Counted from the stretch's first letter, positions 34,215-44,295 are shown. The stretch: DNA of 64,000 bases from Microbacterium sp. SORGH_AS_0969 (GCF_030818255.1 NZ_JAUTAG010000001.1:124001-188000), one strand, 5' to 3'. Notes: generated from the sequence alone by a model not told the origin. Numbers and translations: made by a program.

Positions 34215-35273
34215 GTGAGCACCCTCTTCACACCTCTGTCCGTCCGCGGTATCGAGACGCGCAACCGCCTGTGGGTCTCGCCCATGTGCCAGTACAGCGC
34301 GACCGAGGGGATGCCCAACGACTGGCACCACGTCCACCTCGCCCAGTTCGCGGCCGGGGGTGCGGGTCTGGTCATCGCCGAAGCGACCGCCGTCTCACCG
34401 GAGGGGCGCATCTCGCCCGACGACGTCGGCCTGTGGAACGCCGCCCAGGTCGAGGCCTGGGCACCGATCGTCGCGGCGATCCGCGCGCGCGGATCCGTCG
34501 CCGGCGTGCAGCTCGGCCACGCGGGGCGCAAAGCGTCGACCACGTCGCCGCTCACCGGTGGCCGCGGCAACGTCGCGCCCGCCGACGGCGGCTGGACGAC
34601 CGTCGCCCCCTCGGCCCTCGCATACGACTCCTTCGCCGAACCGGTCGCGTTGGATGCGGCGGGCATCGAGAAGGTCGTCGCCGATTTCGCGGATGCCGCC
34701 CGCCGGGCGGTCGCGGCCGGATTCGAGGTCGTCGAGATCCACGCCGCCCACGGCTACCTCCTGCACCAGTTCCTCTCCCCGCTCACGAACCACCGCGACG
34801 ACGTCTACGGCGGCTCCTTCGAGAACCGCGTGCGCCTCGTCGTGCGCGTGACCGAGGCCGTGCGCGCCGCCGCTCCCGATGCCGCCGTGTTCGTCCGGTT
34901 CTCGGCGACCGACGCCGCCGAGGGCGGATGGGACGTGGCCGACACCGTCGCCGCGTCCCGGCTGGTCGCCGAGGCGGGCGCCGATCTCATCGACGTCTCG
35001 AGCGGCGGGCTCGTGCCGCATCAGCACATCGTCCCCGGACCGGGATATCAGGTCGACTACGCGGCGACCGTCCGCCGCGAGAGCGGGCTGCTCGTCGCCG
35101 CCGTCGGAATGATCGACGACCCGACCTTCGGCGAGCAGATCCTGGCCGATGGCCGCGCCGACGCGATCCTGTCCGCCCGCGAATGGCTCCGCGACCCGCA
35201 CTACGCGCTTCGCGCCGCGGCCACCCTCGGCGACCCCGTTCCCGCACCCGCGCAGTACCTCCGCGCCTACTGA
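34215..35273 (+). CDS. NADH:flavin oxidoreductase, old yellow enzyme (YqjM-like)
   Basis: The 352-residue FMN enzyme of the OYE family reduces activated alkenes with NAD(P)H. SPMCQYSA near the N-terminus carries the Cys typical of YqjM-type enzymes. VQLGHAGRKAS and FEVVEIHAAHGYLLHQF carry FMN and substrate-binding His residues. SPLTNHRDDVYGGSFENR and the late GMIDDPTFGEQIL are also typical. AAAGG precedes the GTG. It is divergent from nnrD, with 28 bases between the starts, and ends at a perfect 18-bp terminator. Confidence 0.92.
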   Translation: MSTLFTPLSVRGIETRNRLWVSPMCQYSATEGMPNDWHHVHLAQFAAGGAGLVIAEATAVSPEGRISPDDVGLWNAAQVEAWAPIVAAIRARGSVAGVQLGHAGRKASTTSPLTGGRGNVAPADGGWTTVAPSALAYDSFAEPVALDAAGIEKVVADFADAARRAVAAGFEVVEIHAAHGYLLHQFLSPLTNHRDDVYGGSFENRVRLVVRVTEAVRAAAPDAAVFVRFSATDAAEGGWDVADTVAASRLVAEAGADLIDVSSGGLVPHQHIVPGPGYQVDYAATVRRESGLLVAAVGMIDDPTFGEQILADGRADAILSAREWLRDPHYALRAAATLGDPVPAPAQYLRAY

Positions 35274-35337
35274 GCCACGCGGGCGGGCGCACGGCGAACC
35301 CCGGCGAACGGGCGGCCCACGCTGCCGCCCGGCGGTG

Positions 35338-35385
35338 AGAACACCGGATGCCACGAGGCCAGGGCCCCGTGGCATCCGGTGTTCT
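35338..35385. terminator. Bidirectional terminator with perfect 18-bp stem
   Basis: AGAACACCGGATGCCACG (35338-35355) and CGTGGCATCCGGTGTTCT (35368-35385) are perfectly complementary with a 12-base loop. It lies between the convergent OYE and CNNM-type genes, so it can serve both. The arms include GGATGCC/GGCATCC. Confidence 0.85.
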
Positions 35386-35389
35386 GCGT

Positions 35390-36445
35390 TCAGGCGAAGC
35401 GGCGACGCGCGGTCGCGTCCTGCACCTCGCCGACCAGCTCTTCGATGACGTCCTCGAGGAAGAGCACCGCGCGCACGTCGCCGGCCTCATCGCGCACCTG
35501 CGCGAGGTGACGACCGGAGCGGCGCATGAGAGCGAGGGCGTCCTCCAGGTCGGTCGTCTCGAGCACCGACACCATGTGGTGGATGCGCTTGCTCGGGATG
35601 GGGCGCGCCATGTCGGCATCCGACCCGTCCGCGGCGCGGAGCACGTCCTTGAGGTGCACGTAGCCCGTGGGATGGCCGGCTTCGTCGACGATCACGTATC
35701 GCGAGTAACCGTGCTGCGCGACCGCGCGCTCGATCTCGCCCGGCGTGGTCCGCTCCGGCAGCGTGACGAGCTCGGCCATCGGCACGGCGATGTCGGCGGC
35801 CTTCTTCTCGGTGAACTCCACGACCGCCGTGACCGTACCCGCGGCGTCGTCGAGCACGCCCTCGCGCCGCGACTGGTTCACGATGGTGGCGACCTCATCG
35901 AGGGTGAAGGTGGATGCCGCCTCATCCTTGGGCTCGACCCGGAACAGCCGCAGCACGTGATTCGCGGTCCAGTTCAGCGCGACGATGATCGGGTGGAACG
36001 CCTTCGACACCGCGACGAGCGGCGGGGCGAGCATGAGCACCGCCCGGTCGGGCAGCGAGAACGCCAGGTTCTTCGGAACCATCTCGCCGAACACGACGTG
36101 CAGGTACGACACCAGCAGCAGGGCGACGACGAAGCCGACCACGCCGACGGCCGCCTCGGGCAGCCCGGTGAGCCCCAGCGGCCCCTCGAGCAGGTGGTGG
36201 ATCGCCGGCTCCGAGACGTTCAGGATCAGCAGCGAGCAGATCGTGATGCCGAGCTGGCACGTGGCCAGCATGAGCGTCGCGTGCTCCATCGCGTAGAGGG
36301 CCGTCTTGGCCGCGCGAGAACCGCGCTCCGCGAGCGGCTCCACCTGCGAGCGACGCGCCGAGATGACGGCGAACTCCGCGCCGACGAAGAAGGCGTTGGC
36401 GACGAGGAGCACGACCAACCAGGCGATTCCTGCCCAATCGCTCAT
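35390..36445 (-). CDS. CNNM/CorC-type membrane protein (DUF21-CBS)
   Basis: The 351-residue protein has a DUF21 transmembrane domain (about 3-4 segments, residues 5-135, with LATCQLGITICSL and HVVFGEMVPKNLAF) followed by a CBS pair starting near DIAVPMAELVTL. It resembles CNNM/CorB magnesium transporters or their relatives called hemolysin C-like. The CorC_HlyC C-terminal domain seen in its upstream partner is absent. Its ATG overlaps the partner's stop as ATGA, so the two proteins are probably made together and may form a heteromer. Confidence 0.88.
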   Translation of the reverse strand: MSDWAGIAWLVVLLVANAFFVGAEFAVISARRSQVEPLAERGSRAAKTALYAMEHATLMLATCQLGITICSLLILNVSEPAIHHLLEGPLGLTGLPEAAVGVVGFVVALLLVSYLHVVFGEMVPKNLAFSLPDRAVLMLAPPLVAVSKAFHPIIVALNWTANHVLRLFRVEPKDEAASTFTLDEVATIVNQSRREGVLDDAAGTVTAVVEFTEKKAADIAVPMAELVTLPERTTPGEIERAVAQHGYSRYVIVDEAGHPTGYVHLKDVLRAADGSDADMARPIPSKRIHHMVSVLETTDLEDALALMRRSGRHLAQVRDEAGDVRAVLFLEDVIEELVGEVQDATARRRFA

Positions 36446-37785
36446 CGCTGATCACCGCCCTTCGCGGCGCGCACGAGGTCGTCGATGTTCTCCTCCACCG
36501 GGTTGGCCGTGTACTGCACGCGATCGACACGACGGCCGTCCATGCGGTTCACGGTCAGGACGCCGTCCTCGATGTCGACGGTGTCCCCCACCGCGGGGAT
36601 CCGTTCGAGGGTCGCCATGATGAAGCCGCCCACGGTGTCGTAGGCGTCGCCCTCGGGCACGCGGACGCCCGCACGGTCGAGCGCCTCGTCGGGACGCAGG
36701 TCGCCGGGGAAGGTCAGCGACACGGCCGTGCGCACCACGCCCGCGCGCGAGCGGTCGTGCTCGTCGAGCACCTCGCCGACGATCTCCTCGACGAGATCCT
36801 CGAGCGTCACGATGCCCGCTGTCCCGCCGTACTCATCGACGACGATCGCCATCTGGTAGCCGCGCGAGCGCAGCTCCGACACGAGGGCGTCGAGGTGCAC
36901 CGTCTCGGGAACGCGGAGCGGTTCGGTGGCAAGGGCCGCCACCGGCACCTCGCCGCGCTTCTCGCGGGGCACGCCGATCGCGGCCTTGAGGTGCACGACG
37001 CCGACGATGTCGTCCATCGACTCGCCGTACACGGGGAAGCGGCTGTGCCCGGTCCGTCGGGCGAGCTGCACGACGTCGTCGGTGGGGTCGCCGGCGGCGA
37101 GCGCGTGAACGCTCGGGCGGGGCGTCATGACATCGGCCGCGCTGAGGCGTGCGAACGTGAGGCTGCGATCCAGCAGCGAGGCGGTGTCCTTCTCGAGCAT
37201 GCCGGCGCTCGCCGACCGCTTGACGAGGCTCGACAGCTCCTCGGCCGACCGGGCTCCCGACAGCTCCTCCTTGGGCTCCACGCCCATCGCGCGCAGCACG
37301 CCGTTAGCGCTGCCGTTGAGCACGACGATCGCGGGCTTGAAGACGGCGGTGAAGGCGACCTGGAACGGGATGACGAGCTTCGCCGTCTGCCGCGGGATGG
37401 CGAGCGCGAAGTTCTTCGGGACCAGTTCGCCGAGGATCATCGACAGCACGGTCGCGAAACCGACGCCGATCACGGCCGCGACCGAGACGGTCACCGCCTC
37501 GGGAAGCCCCCACGACGCGAACACGGGGCGCAGCAGGTTCGAGATCGCCGGTTCCATCGTGTAACCGGTGAGAAGCGTCGTCAGCGTGATGCCCAGCTGC
37601 GCGCTCGACAGGTGCGTCGAGGTGATGCGCAGCGCATCGATCGTGAGCGACAGTCGGGACTCACCGGCTTCGCGGCGGGCTTCGAGGTCGGCGCGGTCGA
37701 GGTTGACCAGCGCGAACTCGCTCGCGACGAAGAGTCCGGTTCCCACGGTGAGGAGCAGCCCCACGCCCAGCATGACGTAATCCAT
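36442..37785 (-). CDS. CNNM/CorC-type membrane protein (DUF21-CBS-CorC_HlyC)
   Basis: The 447-residue protein has a DUF21 domain with about four membrane segments ([32 protein letters not shown]), a CBS pair ([39 protein letters not shown] in two adjoining parts) and a C-terminal CorC_HlyC domain ([20 protein letters not shown]). The family includes magnesium/cobalt transport proteins. GGGGGTGAT precedes the ATG. A TAGAAT -10 at 37873-37878 would give a leader of about 80 bases. Confidence 0.9.
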   Translation of the reverse strand: MDYVMLGVGLLLTVGTGLFVASEFALVNLDRADLEARREAGESRLSLTIDALRITSTHLSSAQLGITLTTLLTGYTMEPAISNLLRPVFASWGLPEAVTVSVAAVIGVGFATVLSMILGELVPKNFALAIPRQTAKLVIPFQVAFTAVFKPAIVVLNGSANGVLRAMGVEPKEELSGARSAEELSSLVKRSASAGMLEKDTASLLDRSLTFARLSAADVMTPRPSVHALAAGDPTDDVVQLARRTGHSRFPVYGESMDDIVGVVHLKAAIGVPREKRGEVPVAALATEPLRVPETVHLDALVSELRSRGYQMAIVVDEYGGTAGIVTLEDLVEEIVGEVLDEHDRSRAGVVRTAVSLTFPGDLRPDEALDRAGVRVPEGDAYDTVGGFIMATLERIPAVGDTVDIEDGVLTVNRMDGRRVDRVQYTANPVEENIDDLVRAAKGGDQR

Positions 37786-37940
37786 CAGGCATCACCCCCG
37801 CTCGAGCGTTCGGCGGAAGAGGGTCGTTGGGGCCAGGGTCTACAACTGGGAGGGTCGTCCATCGTGCCGACGATTCTAGGGCAGCACCACGACCCTCGCG
37901 GCCGGTCGGATCGGATCCGTGCCGCGGGCAGGATGGAGGA

Positions 37941-38969
37941 ATGGATGCCACCTCCCCGGCGCAGGCGCGCGCAATGTCGGCCGAGGCCGCCGTCGTCCGC
38001 CGTTTCGTCCACCGTTTCGGCCCGGTGGCGTGGGCGCACGCCGCGGCGCCCGAGGTCGCGGGGGCACGCACGTGGCACTACTGGTGGCACGCGCATCTCC
38101 TGCACGTGTTCAGCGAGGCGCAGGAGCACCGCCCCGATCCCCGGCGCGCGCGGCTGCAGCGCGAGCTGCACCGCGGCGTCACCCTCCGCACGATCGGTCG
38201 CTGGACGACGCCGTTCTACGACGACGTCGCGTGGATGACCCTCGCGCTGCAGCGCTACGACCTCGGGGATCGGCGGATCGAGCGGCTCGTCCGCCGACTC
38301 GCCGACGCGATCGACCCCGCCGTGGGGGCTCTGCCGTGGGCGGTGGATAGCAGCCTCTACAACGCGCCCGCCAACTCCCCCGCCGCGATCGCCCTGGCGT
38401 GGACGGCGCGACGCGGGGCGGCTGTCGACCTCGACGCGTGGGTCGCGGCGACCCTCGACGACGCCGGGACGGGACTCGTCCGCGACGGCGTCGAGCAGGG
38501 CGTCGTCCGGCCCGAGCTGTGGACGTACAACCAGGGGGTGGCGATCGGCTCGGCTCTCGCCCTCGCGGAGACGGCGCCCGACGCCGATTCGCGCGATGCG
38601 CACCTTGCTCGCGCGGCGGGCCTCGTCGCGGCTGTCGAGCGCTGGTGCGCCCCGGACGGCGGCCTGTTCCCCGCGGCCGGGGGTGGCGACGGCGGGCTCT
38701 TCGCCGGTATCCTCGCCCGCTACCTCGCCGAGGCGGCCGCGTCGTTCGCCGGCGGTCCCGCCGACGATGAACAGCGCGCGGTGGCCGAGAGCGCGCGACG
38801 CCTGGTTCGCGTCAACGCCGAGGCGCTGTGGGAGGGCCGTCGCGGCGACCTGTTCCCCGCCGACCCGCGTCGGGCGGCACGCGCCGACGGCGACGACCTC
38901 GACCTCTCGGTCCAGCTCGGGGCGTGGATCACGCTCGAGGCCGACGTCGCGGCATCCCTCACCAGCTGA
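37941..38969 (+). CDS. Glycoside hydrolase family 76 protein
   Basis: The 342-residue protein matches GH76 alpha-1,6-mannanase-like enzymes. The paired aspartates lie in PFYDDVAWMTLALQRYD, and WTYNQGVAIGSALALAE is a second family hallmark; both lie in an alpha-toroid fold. No signal peptide is visible, so it would act in the cytoplasm on imported or internal glycans, as in other actinobacterial cytoplasmic GH76-like proteins. The ATG at 37941 follows GGAGGA closely. Its last codons fall in a 16-bp direct duplication shared with the convergent guaB1 end. Confidence 0.82.
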   Translation: MDATSPAQARAMSAEAAVVRRFVHRFGPVAWAHAAAPEVAGARTWHYWWHAHLLHVFSEAQEHRPDPRRARLQRELHRGVTLRTIGRWTTPFYDDVAWMTLALQRYDLGDRRIERLVRRLADAIDPAVGALPWAVDSSLYNAPANSPAAIALAWTARRGAAVDLDAWVAATLDDAGTGLVRDGVEQGVVRPELWTYNQGVAIGSALALAETAPDADSRDAHLARAAGLVAAVERWCAPDGGLFPAAGGGDGGLFAGILARYLAEAAASFAGGPADDEQRAVAESARRLVRVNAEALWEGRRGDLFPADPRRAARADGDDLDLSVQLGAWITLEADVAASLTS

Positions 38970-38989
38970 CGGTCCTCACCAGCTGACGG
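38957..38989. repeat. 16-bp tandem duplication across two convergent gene ends
   Basis: CCTCACCAGCTGACGG occurs at 38957-38972 and again at 38974-38989. The first copy supplies the GH76 C-terminus and stop; the second, read in reverse, supplies the guaB1 C-terminus and stop. The shared core includes the palindrome CAGCTG. Confidence 0.9.
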
Positions 38990-40430
38990 GGAGCGCCTTA
39001 CCCTCTTCGTACCCGGCGGCCGACTGGAGTCCGACGCGCGCACGCTCGTGGAAGTCCGCCACCGTGGCCGCACCCGCGTACGTGAACGACGAGCGCACGC
39101 CCGAGGTGATCATGTCGAGCAGGTCTTCCAGCCCCGGACGCTGCGGGTCGAGGTAGATGCGCGACGACGAGATCCCCTCGGCGAAGAGCTCTTTGCGGGC
39201 GCGTTCGAACGGATCGAGCCGGCCGAAGCGCCCCTGCACGGCCTTCGTCGAGGCCATGCCCCACGACTCCTTGTAGACGCGTCCGTCCTCGTCGGTGCGC
39301 AGGCGCCCGGGAGATTCGATCGTGCCCGCGAACCACGAGCCGATCATCACGGATGCCGCGCCCGCCGCGAGCGCGAGGGCCACGTCGCGGGGGTAGCGCA
39401 CCCCGCCGTCCGCCCACACGTGCGCCCCGACGCCGCGCGCCGCCTCCGCCGTCTCGAGGACGGCCGAGAACTGCGGGCGACCGACGGCGGTCATCATGCG
39501 GGTCGTGCACATCGCGCCCGGACCGACACCGACCTTGAGGATCGACGCGCCGGCGTCGGTGAGGTCGCGCACGCCCTCGGCGGTGACGACGTTGCCCGCG
39601 GCGATCGGGATGCCGAGGTCCAGCGCCGCGACCTCGCGGAGCGCGCGCAGCATCTGCGCCTGGTGCCCGTGCGCCGTGTCGACGACGAGCACGTCGACCC
39701 CGGCCGCGGCGAGCGCGCGGGCCTTCCCCGCGACATCGCCGTTGACGCCGACGGCCGCGGCGACGATCAGGCGCCCCTCAGCGTCGACGGCCGGACGGTA
39801 CACCGAGTCGCGCAGCGCGCTGCGCGCGGACAGCGTGCCGACGATCCGGTCGCCGTCGACCACCGCGACGATGTCGGCCTCGCCCACGAGCGCGAACACC
39901 TCACGGGGATCGCCGACCTGCGTCACCTCGACCAGCGGCGCATCGGTGCGGGCGATGTCGCCGAGGGTGGCATCCGGGAGCGCCGTGGCCAGGCGCGGAG
40001 CGGGAACGATGCCGCGGAAGTCGGTCAGGGCGATCACGCCGTCGTCGCGGGGATCGGCGACGACGATCCCGCGGCCCGGCACGGGAGGGAGGATGAGACG
40101 TGCGTCGGCGACGGTCGCCGACGGGGGAAGGACGAGCGGAGCATCCCACGCCACGGGCTGCGCCTTGACCCAGCCGACCGCGTCCACGAGCTCGGGCAGC
40201 GGCAGATCCTGCGGCAGGACGCCGAGACCGCCACGGCGCGCCAGCGTCGCCGCCAACCGCGTCCCGGTGACCGAGTTCATGTTGGCCGAAACCAGCGGCA
40301 GGGTCGCCCCGCTCCCGTCCCCCGGGGCGAGGTCCACATCGAGACGGCTGCGCACCTCCGAATGCCGCGGGACGAGAAAGACGTCCGAGTAGGTCAGATC
40401 GACGTCAGGCTGAGCACCGGAGAACTCCAT
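38976..40430 (-). CDS. guaB1: GuaB1-type GMP reductase (IMPDH-related)
   Basis: The 484-residue protein of the IMPDH/GMPR family has the catalytic Cys in GVGPGAMCTTRMM, the NMNSVTGTRLA start region, VDTAHGHQAQML, and a CBS module at about 95-205. The actinobacterial GuaB1 group has been reported to be a CBS-containing GMP reductase rather than an IMP dehydrogenase; that function is taken from the family. The ATG at 40428-40430 directly follows GGATGCC. An in-frame GTG at 40439 is the alternative. It is divergent from kgd. Confidence 0.88.
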   Translation of the reverse strand: MEFSGAQPDVDLTYSDVFLVPRHSEVRSRLDVDLAPGDGSGATLPLVSANMNSVTGTRLAATLARRGGLGVLPQDLPLPELVDAVGWVKAQPVAWDAPLVLPPSATVADARLILPPVPGRGIVVADPRDDGVIALTDFRGIVPAPRLATALPDATLGDIARTDAPLVEVTQVGDPREVFALVGEADIVAVVDGDRIVGTLSARSALRDSVYRPAVDAEGRLIVAAAVGVNGDVAGKARALAAAGVDVLVVDTAHGHQAQMLRALREVAALDLGIPIAAGNVVTAEGVRDLTDAGASILKVGVGPGAMCTTRMMTAVGRPQFSAVLETAEAARGVGAHVWADGGVRYPRDVALALAAGAASVMIGSWFAGTIESPGRLRTDEDGRVYKESWGMASTKAVQGRFGRLDPFERARKELFAEGISSSRIYLDPQRPGLEDLLDMITSGVRSSFTYAGAATVADFHERARVGLQSAAGYEEGKALPVSW

Positions 40431-40491
40431 GGCATCCACCTCACCACATCAGGGGAATGTAAAGACCCGGAAGCCGTACAGATTCCTCGGC

Positions 40492-40497
40492 TAGGGT
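40492..40497 (+). promoter_or_regulatory. -10 element of kgd
   Basis: TAGGGT lies 78 bases before the GTG start, in the 139-bp space between divergent guaB1 and kgd. The -35 region is not recognisable. It gives a leader of about 65 bases ending with a GAGGAAAGC Shine-Dalgarno region. Confidence 0.45.
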
Positions 40498-40569
40498 TGA
40501 GAGAGTGCGTGACGGTGACGTCGTGCGCATTCCACAGGAATCTTCATCGAGGAAAGCAGGCGATCGACT

Positions 40570-43500
40570 GTGTCGAGCCAGGTGACGGGCGTCGGTACTT
40601 CGAGCGAGGGCGAGTTCGGCGCGAACGAGTGGCTCGTAGACGAACTCTACGAACAGTTCAAAGTCGACAAGCACTCCGTGGACAAGGCCTGGTGGCCGAT
40701 TCTGGAGGCGTACCACCCGGTCGTCGACGGATCCGCCGCGGCCGGCAGTCCGCCCTCGGCCCCCGCGGCCGAGCCGAAGCCCGTGACGGCCCCCATTCCC
40801 GTGGTCGGTCAGGCTCCGGTGGCCCGCACCACGACGAAGCCCGCGGCTCCTCAGCCCATCCCCGCGCAGGCGCCCGCCGCGGCGCCCTCGTCGGGGACCG
40901 AGAGCACCGAAGAAGACCGCGTGACGGTCCTGAAGGGGATGCCGAAGGCACTGGCATCCAACATGGACGACTCGCTGACGGTCCCGACGGCGACGAGCGT
41001 CCGCACGATCCCGGCGAAGCTGATGATCGACAACCGCATCGTCATCAACAACCACATGTCGCGCACGCGCGGCGGCAAGGTGAGCTTCACGCACCTCATC
41101 GGGTGGGCGCTGATCCAGGCGCTCAAGGAGTTCCCGAGCCAGAACGTCTACTACGCCGAGATCGACGGCAAGCCCTCGGTCGTGGCGCCCGCGCACATCA
41201 ACCTGGGCATCGCGATCGACATGCCCAAGCCCGACGGGTCGCGCGCCCTCCTCGTGCCGAGCATCAAGCGCGCCGACACCCTCACGTTCGGCGAGTTCCT
41301 CGCCTCGTACGAAGACCTCGTGCGCCGTGCGCGCAACAACAAGCTGACCCCGGCCGACTTCCAGGGCACCACGATCTCGCTGACGAACCCCGGCGGCATC
41401 GGCACGGTGCACTCGGTCCCCCGCCTCATGCGCGGCCAGGGCGCGATCATCGGCGCCGGTGCGCTCGACTACCCGGCCGAGTTCCAGGGCGCGAGCGAGA
41501 AGACGCTCAACGAGTTCGCGATCGGCAAGACGATCACCCTCACCAGCACCTACGACCACCGCGTCATCCAGGGGGCGGGCTCGGGCGAGTTCCTCAAGAA
41601 GGTGCACGAGCTGCTCATCGGGCAGCGCGGCTTCTACGACGACATCTTCGCGGCGCTGCGCATTCCGTACGCACCGATCCACTGGGCCGCCGACATCAAC
41701 GTCGACATTTCGGAGCGCATCGACAAGAGCGCACGCGTGCAGGAGCTCATCAACTCCTACCGCGTCCGCGGCCACCTCATGGCCGACATCGACCCGCTCG
41801 AGTACGTCCAGCGCACGCACCCCGACCTCGAGATCGAGTCGCACGGACTCACGTTCTGGGACCTCGACCGCGAGTTCGTGACCGGGGGTCTCGGCAACCG
41901 GCGGGTGGCGAAGCTCCGCGACATCCTCGGCGTTCTGCGCGACTCGTACTGCCGCACCATCGGCGTCGAGTACATGCACATCCAAGACCCCGTGCAGCGC
42001 ACCTGGTTCCAGAACAACGTCGAGGTCAAGTACACCAAGCCCGGCCACGACGAGCAGCTGCGCATCCTGTCGAAGCTGAACCAGGCCGAGGCGTTCGAGA
42101 CCTTCCTGCAGACGAAGTACGTCGGCCAGAAGCGCTTCAGCCTCGAGGGCGGCGAGTCGCTCATCCCGCTGCTCGACCAGATCCTTCAGGGCGCCGCATC
42201 CAAGGGCCTCGACGGCGCCGCGATCGGCATGGCCCACCGCGGTCGTCTCAACGTGCTGACCAACATCGGCGGCAAGACGTACGGCCAGGTCTTCCGCGAG
42301 TTCGAGGGCGCCGTCGCCGTGGGCAGCAAGCGCGGCTCGGGCGACGTGAAGTACCACCTCGGAACCGAGGGCACCTTCGTCGGCGACAACGGCGAAGAGC
42401 TCCCCGTGTACCTCGCTGCGAACCCGTCGCACCTCGAGACCGTCGACGGCGTGCTCGAGGGCATCGTCCGCGCCAAGCAGGACCGCAAGCCCATCGGGAC
42501 CTTCTCGTGGCTGCCCATCCTCGTGCACGGCGACGCCGCGTTCGCGGGTCAGGGCGTCGTCGTCGAGACGCTGCAGATGTCGCAGCTGCGCGGCTACCGC
42601 ACCGGCGGCACGATCCACGTCGTGGTGAACAACCAGGTCGGCTTCACCACCACGCCGACCGACGCCCGCACCTCGGTGTACGCCACCGACGTCGCCAAGA
42701 CGATCCAGGCTCCCGTCCTGCACGTGAACGGCGACGACCCCGAGGCCGTCGTCCGCGCCGCGGAGCTCGCGTTCATGTACCGCGAGGAGTTCCACCGCGA
42801 CGTCGTGATCGACCTCGTCTGCTACCGCCGCCGCGGTCACAACGAGGGCGACGACCCCTCGATGACGCAGCCGCTGATGACGAACCTCATCGAGGCGAAG
42901 CGCTCGGTCCGTCGCCTGTACACCGAGTCGCTCGTCGGCCGCGGTGACATCACCGAAGACGAGTACGAGCAGGCCAAGCAGGACTTCCAGAACCGTCTCG
43001 AAGTCGCTTTCGCCGACACGCACGAGGCCGAGACCGGGACGAACCCCGTCATCTCGACCGAGGCCGCCGACGACGTGCCGACCGGCGCGCCCGAGACGAC
43101 CGGCGTGTCGCGAGAGGTCGTCCACCACATCGGCGACGCCTTCGTGAACAAGCCCGACGGCTTCACGGTGCACAACAAGCTCCAGCAGCTGCTCGAGAAG
43201 CGATTCGACATGAGCCGCAACGGCGGCATCGACTGGGCCTTCGGCGAGCTCCTCGCCTTCGGCTCGGTGCTCATGGAAGGAACGCCCGTCCGCCTCGCCG
43301 GTCAGGACTCGCGCCGCGGCACGTTCGTGCAGCGTCACGCGGTGCTTCACGACCGCAAGAACGGCCAGGAGTGGCTGCCGCTCGCGAACCTCAGCGAGAA
43401 CCAGGGTCGATTCTGGGTCTACGACTCGCTGCTGAGCGAGTACGCCGCGATGGCGTTCGAGTACGGCTACTCGGTCGAGCGCTCCGACGCGCTCGTGCTG

Positions 43501-44247
43501 TGGGAGGCGCAGTTCGGCGACTTCGCGAACGGCGCCCAGTCGGTCATCGACGAGTTCATCTCGTCGGCCGACCAGAAGTGGGCGCAGCAGTCGAGCGTCG
43601 TCCTGCTGCTCCCCCACGGCTACGAGGGTCAGGGTCCCGACCACTCGTCGGCACGCATCGAGCGCTACCTGCAGATGTGCGCGCAGGACAACATGATCGT
43701 CGCGCGTCCCTCGACGCCCGCGTCGTACTTCCACCTGCTGCGTCGCCAGGCGTACCAGCGCCCCCGCCGTCCGCTCATCGTCTTCACCCCGAAGGCCATG
43801 CTGCGCCTGCGCGGGGCGACGAGCCCGGTCGAGGACTTCCTCGAGGGGCGCTTCGAGCCGGTGCTCGACGATGACCGCGGTCTCGACGGCGGCGCCGTGA
43901 AGCGCGTGCTGCTGCACGCCGGAAAGATCCACTGGGATCTGCGGGCCGAGCTCGACAAGAACCCGAACCCCGAGATCGCCCTCGTCCGGCTCGAACAGTA
44001 CTACCCGGCGCCGATCGAAGAGCTCACCCGCGCGCTCGACCAGTACCCGAACGCCGAACTGGTGTGGGTGCAGGACGAGCCCGAGAACCAGGGCGCGTGG
44101 CCCTTCATCGCGCTCGAGGTCGACGACAAGCTGGGTCGCCCGATCCGCGTCATCTCGCGCGCTGCCGCAGCCTCCACGGCGACCGGCTCACCCAAGGTGC
44201 ACGCGAACGAGCACGCCGCGATCATGAAGGCTGCTCTCGAGCGCTGA
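40570..44247 (+). CDS. kgd: Multifunctional 2-oxoglutarate dehydrogenase/decarboxylase (E2-E1 fusion)
   Basis: The 1225-residue actinobacterial Kgd/OdhA-type enzyme works at the 2-oxoglutarate step of the TCA cycle. A short N-terminal E1 segment (EWLVDELYEQFKVD) and a Pro/Ala linker (about 55-110) precede an E2-type acyltransferase domain whose catalytic His is His330 in TYDHRVIQG. The ThDP-dependent E1 domain follows (IGMAHRGRLNVL, LVHGDAAFAGQGVV, VVNNQVGFTT, CYRRRGHNEGDDP). It has no lipoyl domain, as usual for this group, which relies on a separate lipoyl E2. In relatives an FHA protein (GarA/OdhI) inhibits it; no such gene is in the window. Confidence 0.95.
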   Translation: MSSQVTGVGTSSEGEFGANEWLVDELYEQFKVDKHSVDKAWWPILEAYHPVVDGSAAAGSPPSAPAAEPKPVTAPIPVVGQAPVARTTTKPAAPQPIPAQAPAAAPSSGTESTEEDRVTVLKGMPKALASNMDDSLTVPTATSVRTIPAKLMIDNRIVINNHMSRTRGGKVSFTHLIGWALIQALKEFPSQNVYYAEIDGKPSVVAPAHINLGIAIDMPKPDGSRALLVPSIKRADTLTFGEFLASYEDLVRRARNNKLTPADFQGTTISLTNPGGIGTVHSVPRLMRGQGAIIGAGALDYPAEFQGASEKTLNEFAIGKTITLTSTYDHRVIQGAGSGEFLKKVHELLIGQRGFYDDIFAALRIPYAPIHWAADINVDISERIDKSARVQELINSYRVRGHLMADIDPLEYVQRTHPDLEIESHGLTFWDLDREFVTGGLGNRRVAKLRDILGVLRDSYCRTIGVEYMHIQDPVQRTWFQNNVEVKYTKPGHDEQLRILSKLNQAEAFETFLQTKYVGQKRFSLEGGESLIPLLDQILQGAASKGLDGAAIGMAHRGRLNVLTNIGGKTYGQVFREFEGAVAVGSKRGSGDVKYHLGTEGTFVGDNGEELPVYLAANPSHLETVDGVLEGIVRAKQDRKPIGTFSWLPILVHGDAAFAGQGVVVETLQMSQLRGYRTGGTIHVVVNNQVGFTTTPTDARTSVYATDVAKTIQAPVLHVNGDDPEAVVRAAELAFMYREEFHRDVVIDLVCYRRRGHNEGDDPSMTQPLMTNLIEAKRSVRRLYTESLVGRGDITEDEYEQAKQDFQNRLEVAFADTHEAETGTNPVISTEAADDVPTGAPETTGVSREVVHHIGDAFVNKPDGFTVHNKLQQLLEKRFDMSRNGGIDWAFGELLAFGSVLMEGTPVRLAGQDSRRGTFVQRHAVLHDRKNGQEWLPLANLSENQGRFWVYDSLLSEYAAMAFEYGYSVERSDALVLWEAQFGDFANGAQSVIDEFISSADQKWAQQSSVVLLLPHGYEGQGPDHSSARIERYLQMCAQDNMIVARPSTPASYFHLLRRQAYQRPRRPLIVFTPKAMLRLRGATSPVEDFLEGRFEPVLDDDRGLDGGAVKRVLLHAGKIHWDLRAELDKNPNPEIALVRLEQYYPAPIEELTRALDQYPNAELVWVQDEPENQGAWPFIALEVDDKLGRPIRVISRAAAASTATGSPKVHANEHAAIMKAALER

Positions 44248-44254
44248 TCCTCCC

Positions 44255-44295
44255 CACGAGAAGGGCCCGGTCGGAAGACCGGGCCTTTTCTCGTG
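44255..44295 (+). terminator. Intrinsic terminator of kgd
   Basis: The core stem GGCCCGGTC/GACCGGGCC closes on a GGAA tetraloop and is extended by CACGAGAA/TTTTCTCGTG with one bulge. It starts eight bases after the kgd stop and contains the T-run expected of a factor-independent terminator. Confidence 0.9.

Noticed and set aside
39048-42947. A 1299-residue plus-strand open frame across guaB1 and kgd
   Set aside because: It runs antisense to guaB1 and out of frame through kgd. Low-complexity Arg/His/Pro content and no family match.
40441-43932. A 1163-residue minus-strand open frame opposite kgd
   Set aside because: The sense strand encodes the complete, motif-rich Kgd protein; the antisense frame has repetitive Val/Leu/Asp/Arg content only.
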